Below, piece by piece: positions 35,591 through 46,700 of a stretch of 59,198 nt of DNA; the first letter of the stretch is position 1; every line of letters starts with the position of its first letter. A model generated the notes under the pieces. That model worked only from the letters and a program-made list of their open reading frames with translations. It was not told the origin of the DNA and made no database searches. Origin of the DNA: Zygnema cylindricum (lineage: Eukaryota > Streptophyta > Zygnematophyceae > Zygnematales > Zygnemataceae); contig JBBHKE010001177.1 of NCBI GenBank assembly GCA_037447655.1, positions 1-59,198 on the forward strand, given 5' to 3'. The position numbers and the translations under genes were made by a program.

Positions 35591-35612
35591 ACCTAAGTTA
35601 CGCTGGGAGTAT

Positions 35613-35772
35613 CGTCAATATGAGGGTCGCATTGAATCCATGGTGTACGTCAATATGAGGGTCGCATTGAATCCATGGTGTACGTCAATATGAGGGTCGC
35701 ATTGAATCCATGGTGTACGTCAATATGAGGGTCGCATTGAATCCATTGTGTACGTCAATATGAGGGTCGCAT
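35613..35772. repeat. 35-bp tandem repeat, about 4.6 copies
   Basis: Units start at 35613, 35648, 35683, 35718 and 35753 with the word CGTCAATATGAGGGTCGCAT. Copies are nearly identical (one ATGG/ATTG change). The last copy is partial. Being next to the N gap, the array may be longer in the genome. Confidence 0.92.
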
Positions 35773-35773
35773 T

Positions 35774-37412
35774 GGCGGCCTGGACCGCTTTGGCATTTAC
35801 GCTCCCTGTAGCCGCGCGACCGACAATTGTTGTTTTGCCGTATATCTCCGCCGCTCCTTATCTGTTCTTTTCCGCAGCTGGGAGCCAATCCTGAGTAACC
35901 AAGCTGCCGAGCCAGTGAGCAAGCTTTTGTTTTGGCGTTTCGATCAGAATCCTCACGAGCCATCGTATCGAGCATAAAAAACAAACTTTCGTGGACTCGT
36001 CGGCTACTTTTGTCTGACAGGCGGTCAATTCATGAACTATGTTGTTCCGTTATATAGTACAATGACAGTGACACTTGTACTATCTGTACCAATTACCTGC
36101 AGCACAACCCACAATAGGATATGTGATCTTTAACCCTAAAAAAAACCACACTTGCGGCATCTGGCGGATCTATGCGACATCCTCTGCGGTCGTTGTCGGT
36201 GAACAGATTCATTGTACGGAGGATAGACTGAATAGGGGACCAGTCAACAAGTGGGAACTAAGAAGCTGAAAAGTTTGTCGCATCTTGAGGAAAATAATCC
36301 AGGAGCTGAAGACAATCGACCAGGTCGTCCTACATGTGGCCAGGGACTGCTGACAGGTGACAAAGGTATCCAAAATCTACAAGATTCCTGCCAGCGTGCG
36401 CTAGAAGGCCACAAAATTCTAATGTGGACGAGTCCTCTTCGACTAGTGTCAGCTGACGTCTTCATGACGATCTACTTGCTGAAGAATATCACCGAAGGAC
36501 AGTACAGTACATTACAGTACCATACCGTACTCAACTGTACTCTTGAAGCTCCTTCGTAGAAACGATGCCCTAAAATTTAAGAGCGTGCTTCCGCTACGAG
36601 AATACCGTACCAGAATATCCACCCTGTCGAACCCCGAAGTCGGTTAAGCAATTAATATCTGCTACTCTGTTACGCTGGGGCTCCATCGTGCCAGCGTGCG
36701 ATTCTGGACCCGTCGCATGAAGAAGGAGAAAAGTAGAAAACTTCGGCCATTCAAAACTGTGGCCGTGTGGCCACTACAAAAAAAAACTACAGAAAGAACA
36801 AAAACGCGTGTCAACTTGTTCACACCAGTTTTACGAGTTTTTTTCTAGGGAAAGACCGCCACATTTTGATTTTGGCGAATCACAGTATCCTGATTGATGG
36901 AGAAAGGAACGTTTCGCAAAAACTTTTACGGGCAATTTTTAGTGTTTTGAAATTTTCTTTTATTTCCCTAAAGTTGCGGCGTGACAGAAATGACAGGTCC
37001 GCCTGATTTCCCCCGGCTATCACCCTATATTGAGCTTTTGTAGCTCTATTTAGTGAGGGTCGTAGCTTTTTTCAGAACGAGCGATTTTTGGCCCAACGAA
37101 ACCGAGCCTTAGAGCTAAGGGGGACAAATTAGTGAATTACCTGCCGCGGCCATATCCATATCTTCCCGAACTTGAGGGAGGACAAAAAGTCACATCGCGC
37201 TGCCGTACATACAACTGAAAAGTAGATTCCACGCGAGATCGTGATGAGTCACGCCTGTACCACAGGTGACGCGTCTTCGTCATTGTACCCAGAGTACACG
37301 CAACGTGGACAGACGATTCACCGACTTTTTCCGAACGAAACGTCAGAATAAAGTACAGTGTAGTACATGTCTTACGAGGTGCAAAAATGTCGGTGTGACC
37401 CATTGAGTATAC
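35774..37412. other. Spacer without recognised gene
   Basis: Mixed composition, with no transposon domains or RNA genes seen. A 102-codon ORF at 36251-36559 resembles nothing I know. Clustered GTAC words occur near 36500-36540. A decayed host gene or an unknown transposon cannot be excluded. Confidence 0.4.
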
Positions 37413-37954
37413 TACACCGCGAATCGTTATTAGTGTCAACAACTCTATTTTAGGTTCTTAAAATTTTGATTTTTTCCCCAAAATAGGATACATGATTTTA
37501 ATTTTTCCTTGACGTTCATTAAGGTACTGTACAAAATAGCGTAAAGAACGAAAGTACAATAATATCTAAATAGTATGGTATACGGTCGATGTCAGACCGT
37601 ACATAAATGTACCTTTTCAAGTGAAAATTTTACAAAAAATGAATTAAATAAGACGCGCAAGCATAGGAACCTGCGCTCCAAAAACGGGATTGGTTTGACA
37701 CGTAAATTAGTCTGACATGTACGGATATTTAAATTTCACGACGGAGTACGATTTCTAATATTTTGTACGAATACATATAATAATGTGTATTATCGTACAG
37801 AAAATTTTCCATTTTTGCTGTTCCAAATTAGCATTAATGCCGAAATTAGAATACACCTTTTTAAAAAAAAAATCAAATTCTTAATTAGCATCAATTACGG
37901 TAAATTTACTTCTACACTATTTAAACCTTGACACTAATAACGATGCGCGGTGTA
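37413..37954. mobile_element. MITE M2, 542 bp, same ends as M1
   Basis: Left end 37413-37439 and right end 37928-37954 are inverted repeats, 26 of 27 bp by eye, with the TACACCGCGAATCGTTATTA core. TA flanks the CACCG termini. There is no transposase ORF. The interior is AT-rich and differs from M1. Confidence 0.76.
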
Positions 37955-38055
37955 TGGGTACTCGAATTATGCCAAAAAAATCTCTCTATCGCCCGTCGCT
38001 CAAATTTTTACCCTCAATTGCATCTACGGCATGGCCACTTACACGAGCATTACAG

Positions 38056-38609
38056 TACACCGTCAATCGCTATTAGAGTAAATAACGCTAATTCGGTGAC
38101 CTCTACAAAAAAAAAAAAAACCTGAAATACAATCCATAATTCTATTTTTTCCATTATTCTAATTAGGGTTTTTTTTAAATAAGCGTTAATAATGGAAGTA
38201 CACTGCGATGGAAATAGTGTGGCGTACGGACAGGGTATCTCCGTACGAAATGGTAATTTTTGAATTACAAAGGCATAAAAAGACACTTAACATTATTGCG
38301 CACACGTGAATGTGCACTGGAAGAAAGAGACGTAGACTCGTCGGCAGAAATCACGTTCTCATATGTTCGACTGTCGACCGTGTGAACAACGTGACGGCGT
38401 ACGAATTGTCAGATTTTGTACGGCTACACAGATTAGTGTAGACATCGAAAGGGCGGGCATTTATTATTCAGGACAACCCAAATTACAGTTAGGGATTAAT
38501 TAGTATATATATTTTTTTTAAAAAAAAAAAAAATCCCGATTAGTGTTAATAACACTAATTTTTTTTTTACGCTATTTATTCCTTTACTCTAAAAGCGATT
38601 AACGATGTA
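38056..38609. mobile_element. MITE M3, 554 bp, diverged ends
   Basis: Left end 38056-38080 and right end 38585-38609 match inversely at about 22 of 25 positions and resemble the M1/M2 ends (TACACCGTCAATCGCTATTA). It lies 101 bp from M2. The interior has long A and T runs and no ORF. Confidence 0.66.
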
Positions 38610-38616
38610 GTTAATC

Positions 38617-38919
38617 ATGGCGCTTTGGAAAAAAAAACGGAAACCTTTTGCTATACACAAAGAAATTATATTAGACGACATTGTGGAATCGGAAGTTTGT
38701 GATATCAGCGCTTCAACAAATCGGTATATGTATTGGGTTTGGGTCAAAAACCGTTCGAATATGTCAGCATCCTTCATATGTTTGTTTGCGAGGGTAACCT
38801 TGGAAGTTGCACGTTTAGTTTCAGCTTGGTCTTGTACAAGTGTGGAAGTATTTGGCGGCCACTCAGTTGCACATGACGTGTACACTACTGTAGTTGATTC
38901 TAGTATTAGTGTTTTGTAG
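38617..38919 (+). CDS. Unrecognised 100-codon ORF next to M3
   Basis: It opens with MALWKKKRKPFAIHKEI, a basic start, and continues with a Ser/Val/Cys-rich stretch to a TAG. I do not recognise it. It begins 8 bp beyond the M3 right end and ends about 65 bp before TIR element P2. It could be a chance ORF, an exon fragment or a remnant of an unknown element. No promoter or splice context is clear. Confidence 0.2.
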   Translation: MALWKKKRKPFAIHKEIILDDIVESEVCDISASTNRYMYWVWVKNRSNMSASFICLFARVTLEVARLVSAWSCTSVEVFGGHSVAHDVYTTVVDSSISVL

Positions 38920-38983
38920 GCTAAGTGTCAAGTGAGAGTGAGTATGAGAGAGAGACTTTTCTGAGGAGAAAAACATAGTTTAA

Positions 38984-39906
38984 GGCCTGTTCTCCATTAC
39001 GTCTCCATTACGTGGTCCCAGTAAACATGCGAAGACGTCTATTTTTATTGTTTACTGGCACGACCTTCCATTATGTCGTGCCAGTATACATCGTTTCTCA
39101 ATTATGATTGGCGCCACGTAGGTTAAAGTTAAGATTTTGAAAATCTGCAAAATATCTTCAACAGAAAGTCAGAACGAAATATGTGTACCACCGTATGTAC
39201 TTAAAGTATAGTACGAGTATACTCTAACGTACTATGTGTACCTTCATTAGGGTTTGTAACAAACCCTACCTTATGGCTTTTATTTGAACGCTTGCCTCCA
39301 ACGGAAAGCCTCTGCCGTATTAGGTGACATCTGTCATATTTTTACGTGTATTAATACAGTGAAAGCGCGGCAAACTGTGGACAGTGGATACCAAGTGGAT
39401 GGTACTTTTGGTGGTTTGTTTGTTGGAACCTTCAACCAGCGTGGCCGAAAGCACATGGCGTGTACGACGTGTTTGGTTCTCATCGCTTGTTCGTGTTGGC
39501 GTTTTTTTTTACTTTTCACATGTACATCGCACACATCGTCTAGGGTGTACATCGCGCACATCATCCAGTTTGAAGAGACTCTATTCAAACAGAACGATGT
39601 GTTCTTCAAGTTGGACGACGAGCTCTTCAAACTGAACGATGTGCGCAATCGTCCAGTTTGAAGAGACTTTCCTCGGCGAGGGGAGTCCCTTCAAACTGGA
39701 CGACGTGAGCGGTTGCTTCGCGAATATAGAAAAGTTATAAATCCAACGGTCGATACTTACGCCTGTAATATTAGAGCCATCCAGTAAACATGTTTCGTCA
39801 TGTTTCGTTTGACAAAAAAAAAAAATGTAGGAATCTGTAAAAATATGTACAAAAGCGTATGGCGTCCAGTAAACAACCCCACTTTTCCTCTAATGGAAGT
39901 TCACCC
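38984..39906. mobile_element. PIF/Harbinger-like MITE P2, 923 bp
   Basis: It is flanked by TAA on both sides (38981-38983 and 39907-39909). The right end AATGGAAGTTCACCC is close to the P1 terminus. The left end GGCCTGTTCTCCATTA matches it inversely only in part (TCCATTA). CCAGTAAAC occurs just inside both ends, as near the P1 right end. There is no transposase. Confidence 0.62.
39565..39710. repeat. Internal direct repeats in P2
   Basis: The words TTCAAACTGGACGA/TTCAAACTGAACGA, their variants and complements recur about six times on both strands (for example near 39566, 39605, 39625, 39648 and 39690). This makes a compact block of direct and inverted repeats inside the MITE. Confidence 0.6.
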
Positions 39907-39909
39907 TAA

Positions 39910-40429
39910 TATAATATTATTTGCTTGTAAAGTTATTGGAAGAATCGGCGGATCGGCTAGATTCACGTTTTTGTACAATTTGTGTTTTGATTCATTCTTC
40001 TTTCGTGTTACGTTTAATTTGTTTTCACTTTGCGTCGGCAGTTTGAGTGTTCGTTAAGATTCGTGTCTTTTGGTACTGTAAGGTTTGTAAGTTATTTAGT
40101 GCGCAGGACCGTGTTACGGATTTAAATCCAGCTCACGTTCAAGTTCTACGCAGTAATATTTTATTAGGTCCCTACGTTTGTTTCGGTGACTAAGTGTCAA
40201 ATACGTGTAAGTGGAATCTGAGTGGGAGTTAGTGATGTTAGGAGAAAGAAGTCGTGTAATTTAAGTCTTCGTTTAGTGCTCTTATTTAAAGAGAAGTGTC
40301 AGTCAAAAATTATTATGCCTGTGTAGTAGTAGATGCATCATGCGTCTGAAATAATGATGCATCAGAGTTAAGTGAGAGTGAGTGTAAGGAAGAAGTAAGT
40401 GAGAGAATTGAGAGTGAGTGAGCGAGAAG
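39910..40429. other. Spacer before D2
   Basis: No gene or element was recognised. GTGAGAGTGAGT-type words at about 40370-40420 resemble a stretch at 38935-38950 left of P2. Confidence 0.4.
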
Positions 40430-40635
40430 TGTTGAAATTGTTAGATTTTTATGGTATTTTCTAGGTCTAAATAGTTCAGTACAAATAAGAAAAGAAAAAG
40501 GCAGACAACCTGCCTTCATCTCCGTTATCTACCCACCATACTTGTTGTAGTCACTGAGGGATAGAGAGGGTCGTTGAGCCATGGCTGTCCTAGTTTAGCA
40601 GGCAGGACTAAAGAGTGATTTATGTCACTCTCAAC

Positions 40636-40710
40636 AAAAGGTTGAGTCCGGCAAGACTCGAACCTCTGGGCGGCAGAGCGCGGCGTAGCCGTTAGCTCTA
40701 TCCAGTCTGT
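40636..40710 (-). other. Antisense tRNA-like Pol III block (D2 LTR)
   Basis: On the minus strand: A box (complement of 40694-40704), B box GGTTCGAGTCT (complement of 40654-40664) and TTTT (complement of 40636-40639). A near-palindrome, AGAGTGATTTATGTCACTCT, lies just beyond at 40612-40631. Confidence 0.5.
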
Positions 40711-41058
40711 CGTAGAAGTCCGTTAGGATACATTAGGTTTGATAATTATTTCAGCAGTGCTAAGATCATGAATTGGATTAACGGAAAGACGAATGAAAAG
40801 ACATAGAACCAAGTGTTATATAGTGCAAACATTACCTCGCACAAAACAAATGAATCGGACATTTGTTTCGACGACCGACATTTAATCTCAGATTTAATCC
40901 AACGACATATATCACTGCCAAGATCGCGGAATGGTCACTTTTGGCATATATGGAAAGCAACTCTGAGACCTCCATAGGTCCTCAGAGTAGGCAGCTCACA
41001 CGAAACCTCTAGGATAACCTTGACCCCTTTGTGTTTCAGCAAGATTATGTGTCACCTT

Positions 41059-42105
41059 TGTAGAAATTAATGGTTTTAAAGTATTTTCTAGGTCTGAATA
41101 GAAATAAAGAAGCCGAGGCAGTCTACCTCTAACTTCTCTCTCCAAACTCTCAAACTTGTCGCAGTCACTGAGAAATTGGAGAGGAAGCTAGAGCCATGGC
41201 TACCTAGGCTATCCTGAGCTTTACGGGAAAATTATATTAGATAGGGAATTATTTACTAAAAGGTATGTCCCGGCCACAGGATTAGATCCTGGTACCTGCC
41301 GACCGACAGACAATAGATAGCCGGTAGCCTTAGCCGTTAAGTCTAGAAGTAGTCTTACGTATTATATAGTACGATAATTAATTAAAAATTAATACGTAGG
41401 ATAAATCATCTAACTATAATTGTTAACTAGACACATAGATCTGGTAGTATAAAAGTACGAATTGCGGTACGGATAAGAAATCAATACCGCGCATTGATTT
41501 CTTAAGCGAAACAAATACCGCGCAGGTATTTATTACGGCTACGATCAAATGCGAGATTAATCGGACGCCGGAATTAGCGCCGAGATAGCAGAAGAAGAAT
41601 TCGACGGTTTGTAGGCATCGCCACATCGGATGACACGTGGCGATGTTACATTGGAGCGCGGTATCTTCGAGGATAAAGGAGCGAATGCGGACATTCCACG
41701 TGTGGACATTTTGGCCATGTCGTACAATGTCCGTACATAAAGTACACCGGCAGCTGTACTTTTGCGTACGGAACTGTATTCTGATTGGTTCCGTACATCA
41801 ATAGATAGAGTCTATGAGAGAGATAGGACTTAGAAAAATTAGGAGATAGGACCCTCTCTCCCAGATAGCTTCTGTACAAAATGTCAACTTTGATCCTCCA
41901 TAACTTACTGCTCAGGGGAGCAAATTCAGAGATTCTTTTTGCTATCGACTCAGGGGAGTCTTGCCTTCATAGGGGTGCAGGTGGTCAGAGTTTTTGTCTG
42001 CCATGGTGGCAGTTGTTTTTGCTGAAACACAAAGGGTTCAGGATTATCCGAGAGGCTTCTTGGAAGCTATCCACTCTGAGGACTTATGGAGGTCTCAGAG
42101 TTTCA
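41059..42105 (+). mobile_element. Solo LTR of the A family
   Basis: A 1,047-bp A-type LTR (TGTAGAAATTAATGG to GTTTCA) with a perfect target duplication ACCTT at 41054-41058 and 42106-42110. It has no internal domain. It sits inside LTR F. It arose by recombination between the two LTRs of a former full element. Confidence 0.92.
41258..41345 (-). other. Antisense tRNA-like Pol III block (solo A LTR)
   Basis: On the minus strand: A box CTTAACGGCTAAGG (complement of 41328-41341), decayed B box (complement of 41279-41289) and TTTT (complement of 41258-41261). Confidence 0.47.
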
Positions 42106-42680
42106 ACCTTGACAGACAAAAACTCTCACCTCCTTCACCCCAATAAAGGCAAGACTCCCTTGAGTCGTTAGCAAAAAAAATCTCCGAATTTGCTCCCCTG
42201 AGCAGTAAGTTATGGCTGGTCAAAAATTACCTTTATATTTACAAGCTCTCCTAGAGAGAGGTACCGAAATATCACTAAGTCTTGGTCTGCCTACTCACGA
42301 CTACCTACTACTAATCCCTAGACCAATAGGAACACAATATAGTACAAGAAGGTACAATGGGCGATGTACTTATTATACGTCTATTGTACGACATAGTCTA
42401 CAAGGTAACACCTCTCAAATTGGGAGCCATGGTTCCTCCTCCCATCTTCTCCGGTATCAAATAATGCGGCGCCACGTGGCACCGCGTGATGGTATCTCCG
42501 AATGCCGACAAAATCTCACTTCGAGTGGCAGCTACAATACTGGTCGTTTGATAAAAACACATTTTACACGGTCCAGATTCGCATACGTGCATGAATTGTT
42601 CCTCTTCGTTAGTTTGGTGTTAATTAGTCGTTTTGTTAATGTTTATATATCTTTGAAATCCGTCACGTATATCGTTTCGT

Positions 42681-42750
42681 AGTGCCTTAATGGTTAAGGC
42701 ACCTGGTTTTAGAGAATCTAGAGGTCCTAGTTCAAATCCGGATTTAGACA
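42681..42750 (+). other. Antisense tRNA-like block (LTR F)
   Basis: A box TTAATGGTTAAGGC (42687-42700), B box AGTTCAAATCC (42729-42739), no clear oligo-T. Opposite to LTR F. Confidence 0.45.
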
Positions 42751-42852
42751 ACATTTGGTAAAATATCATCTACTTCAAAATCTGCAACTTTCTAAATATG
42801 GCGGCAGCCATGGCGTGCTTTTGATCCTCACTCTCTCTTTCTTTAAAGTATA

Positions 42853-43743
42853 TGAAACTTTGTGGTCTCCATTGACCCACAGAATGAGCAGCCTATGTAA
42901 AGCCTCTAGGATAATATTTGCCCCTTCTACTTTCCCGCTGAATAAGCGCCGCCCAGGCACACAAATATTCTAACCACTCTCACCCTTGTGAAGACAAGAC
43001 TCCCCTGAGTCAAACGCAAAAAGAATCACTGAATTTGCTCACCCGAGCAGTAAGTTATGGCTGGTCAAAGATGACCTTTATAGTTACAAGCTCTCTTAGA
43101 GAGAGAGGTACCTAAATATTACTAAGTCTCGGTCTGCCTACTCACGACTACCTACTATTAAACCCTAGTCCAATAGGAACACTATAAAGTACAAGAAGGT
43201 ACAATGGGCGATGTACTTATTGTACAACTATTGTACGACAAGGTCTACAAGGTGACACCTGTCATATCGGAAGCCATGGTTCCTCCTCCCATCTTCTCCG
43301 GTATCAAATAATGTGGCGCCACGTGGCACCGCGTGACGCTATATCCGTATGCCGCCAAAAAGCTCACTTCGCGTGGCGGCTATAATGCCGGCCGTCCGAT
43401 CAAAACATATTTTACACGGTTCAGATTCGCGTACATGCAGAAATTGCTCCTTTTGGTTAGTCTGCTGTTAATTAGTTGTTTCGTTAATGTTTATATATTT
43501 ATGAAACCCGTCACGTGTATCGTTTCGTAACGCCTTAATGGTTAATGCGTTAGGCTATAAAAAATCTAGAGGTCACAGGTTCAAATCTAGACCTAGGCAT
43601 CATTTTAGCCAAATAACCATTAACTGCAAAAACTGCCACTTTCTAAATATGGCGGCAGCCATGGCGCGCCTTTGATCCTTACTCTCTTTCTTTAAAACAA
43701 AACTAAATAGGGAAGTGAACTATTTAATTACCTCTTTTCAACA
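42853..43743 (-). repeat. C 3' LTR
   Basis: 891 bp, next to the polypurine tract (minus strand AATTAAGGGGAG). Partner of 48173-49063. Confidence 0.94.
43529..43606 (+). other. Antisense tRNA-like Pol III block (C 3' LTR)
   Basis: A box TTAATGGTTAATGC (43535-43548), B box GGTTCAAATCT (43578-43588) and TTTT (43603-43606). Confidence 0.55.
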
Positions 43744-43756
43744 CTCCCCTTAATTC

Positions 43757-46700
43757 CTAGTCACTTTTCAATTTTAATCCACAGTTTTCTCTGCAATAAA
43801 TCAACTTAGGGGAAGGCACTGCTTTTGTCATCATGTCTGCAATCATTTCTCTATCAGTTTTATGAACCAGTTTAATAATTTTATTTTCTACCTTCTCTCT
43901 GACAAAGCTTAGTCTAATATCCATATGCTTAGCGTTGAAGTGATGTTTCGGATTAGCTGCAATCGAGATAGCAGCTTGATTATCACAAAAACATTTTGAG
44001 TTCCAGACTTCATGAACCCAAGTTCTTCAAGAAGAGATTTAACCCACATTAATTCTTTGGTGGCAGCACAAGAAGCCATGTATTCAGCCTCCATAGTGGA
44101 ATGAGCAACTACTTTTTGTTGCTTGCTACTCCAACAACATGCACCGGATCCAATTTGCAACACATATCCAGTGGTACACCTCCTTAAAGGCACATCTCCA
44201 TAACTGGTATCACTCCAAGTGGTGATATCAGTGTGCTCCCCTCCCAAATGCAACCATAACTCCCTTGTCCCCACCAGATACCTCATCACCCTTTTGGCAG
44301 CCTCCCAATCTCTCTTTCTTGGTTCATTTAGATTTCTACTAAGGACACCTACAGCTGCAGCTATATCCGGACGGGTACAGTTCATAAAATAAATTAAACT
44401 GCCTACAATCTGCCGATAAGGGATATTTTCCATAAATTTTCTTTCTATCTCGTCCATCTCATCGTTAATGATGAATATTCCTCCCTCTTCACTCCCCTCA
44501 CTCGCTTTCTTCAAATCCATGGGAGTAGTACATGCGTTTGCTTTCTCCATTTGAAATTTTTCTAGCATATTACCGATTGCTTCTTTTTGAGTGAGTCTTA
44601 TAATTCTATTCCCTGTATCTCTCTCCATCTGAATTCCCAAAATGTACTTTGCTTCTCCAAGATCTTTCATATCAAAACTGCTTCTAAGATCCCGTTTTAG
44701 TTTGTTAATTTTATCTAAGGACTTGCTTAAGACCAACAAATAATCAACATAAATAGCAATAAATATCACTCCATTCTCATCCTCAAATAAATATATAGAG
44801 TGATCTGAACTAATTCTGATATACCCCAAACCGGTCAGAAATTTGTCGAGCTTTATATTCCACTGTCGCGGGGCTTGCTTAAGCCCATAGAGTGATTTTA
44901 TCAGTTTGCAAACTTTGTTTTCTTCCCCAGTTTCCACGAATCCTTCCGGTTGCCTCATGTAAATTTCTTCTTCCAACTCTCCGTGCAAAAAGGCAGTTTT
45001 AATATCCATCTGGTGGATTTCCATATCCTCCGCTGCGGCTATACTTAAAAGGATTCTAACAGAAGGAAATCTAACTACAGGTGCAAAGGTTTCTTAGTAG
45101 TCTATCCCCTCTTTCTAAGTATATCCTTTTGCAACTAACCTAGCTTTATACCTCTCAATGGTATTATCCGGGTGTAATTTAAGTTTAAAAACCCACTTAC
45201 ATCCGATCGGTTTTCGGTCTTGTGGACAATCTACCAATTCCCATGTATTGGCTTCCATGATAGAGGCCATTTCTTCATTTATAGCTGTGATCCACCGGCT
45301 ACTTTCTGGAGTGTTTATGGCCTCTAAGTATGTTTGAGGTTCATCTGGGTGAGACATCTTTGTGAGTTGGTTATTTACTTGTCTTTCTTGAAGTCGTTTA
45401 CTACTTCTTCTTCCCCCTTCAAAATCCGACGCCGGTATGGTAGGCATCCTTGGGTTTCGTTTTGGGAGATTTTCAGCTTCCCTATCTTCCAATTCCGGTG
45501 TCTCATCAAATTCCTCATCCGTTTCCACTTCGTATTGTGGCGTTGCCTCGGATGTTGTCCTTTCCTCCTTCTCCTTTGGTAAATCTGCAGATTTTTCTTT
45601 TTCTCCCTCTTCCTTCTCTTCATTTTCTAAGTCAAAGTCAGAAAATTGATCCGTTTCAAATCTGATTTGGACTTCCTTATTATATTTGAATGGATCAATG
45701 GACTTCTCTTCATTCATCACCACTATGTGTTTTACCAAAATTATATCTCTCTTTTTCAAGTCATACACTCGGTATCCTTTTGTGCACTCATCATATCCTA
45801 CAAGATATCATGGTTTCCCTCTTCCCTCTAACTTCCATTTAGTCTTATCGGAATCCAAACTGTAGACTTGACTTCCGAACACTCTCAAACTAGACAAATC
45901 AGGCTTTCTTCCTGTCCACCTCTCATACGGAGTTTCCTCCTTATTTGCTGAAGTTAAGACTCTTTTTTTGATGAAATTAGCATAGTTCATAGACTCAGCC
46001 CAAAACTGCAGCCCTATCCTCTTATCACTTAACATACTTCTAGACATATCTCCTAAAGTTCTATTCACTCTTTCTGCTACTCCGTTTTGTTCCGGATTAT
46101 AGGGAACAGTTTTCTCATGATGAATTCCTTCTTCTTTAAGATATTCTTCAAAATCCCTTGAGGTGTATTCTTTCCCATTATCACTTCTTATCTCTTTTTT
46201 TGAGGTTTCATGTAGCTTTTCACTCCATACTTTATACTCTTTGAAACATCTTAATACCTCTGACTTATGTCTGAGAAAGTATACCTTCGTGTATCTAGAC
46301 CAATCATCTGTGATAGTTAACATCCATCTCTTCCCCCCATGTGAAGCATACCTAGCAGGTCCCCAAACATCAGTGTGAACTAGATCTAATACTTTCTCTC
46401 TCCTAAATGTGGTTGCCTTTGGAAATGGAAGTCTATGAATCTTCCCTTGGGCACATCCACTAGAATCATCAAAGGTCTCATCATCTTCAAAAGTAATACC
46501 CTCCACTATTCCCTTTTTCTTCATTTTCTTTAATCTATCTAGATGCACATGCCCCAACCTTTTATGCCAAAGCATCATCTCACTTGCACACGAGTAGAGA
46601 ACACTTTTTTCATTGCAAAGAACAATTCTGAACATTCCTTGATTGCCCTTCTCAGCTATGAAATAAACCTCTTTATCAAAGCTTGTTGTGAAGATTCCTT

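Noticed and set aside
35040-35693. 217-codon ORF across the gap
   Set aside because: Most of it is undetermined N sequence; the ends are LTR and minisatellite.
35613-35772. CRISPR array
   Set aside because: The 35-bp units are contiguous with no unique spacers, and the DNA is eukaryotic.
36251-36559. 102-codon ORF as a host gene
   Set aside because: No recognisable domain, no promoter or splice context, and the GTAC-rich end reads as low-complexity sequence.
45334-45665. Plus-strand Ser/Phe-rich ORFs opposite element C
   Set aside because: They are antisense shadows of the acidic Lys/Glu-rich integrase-RT linker.
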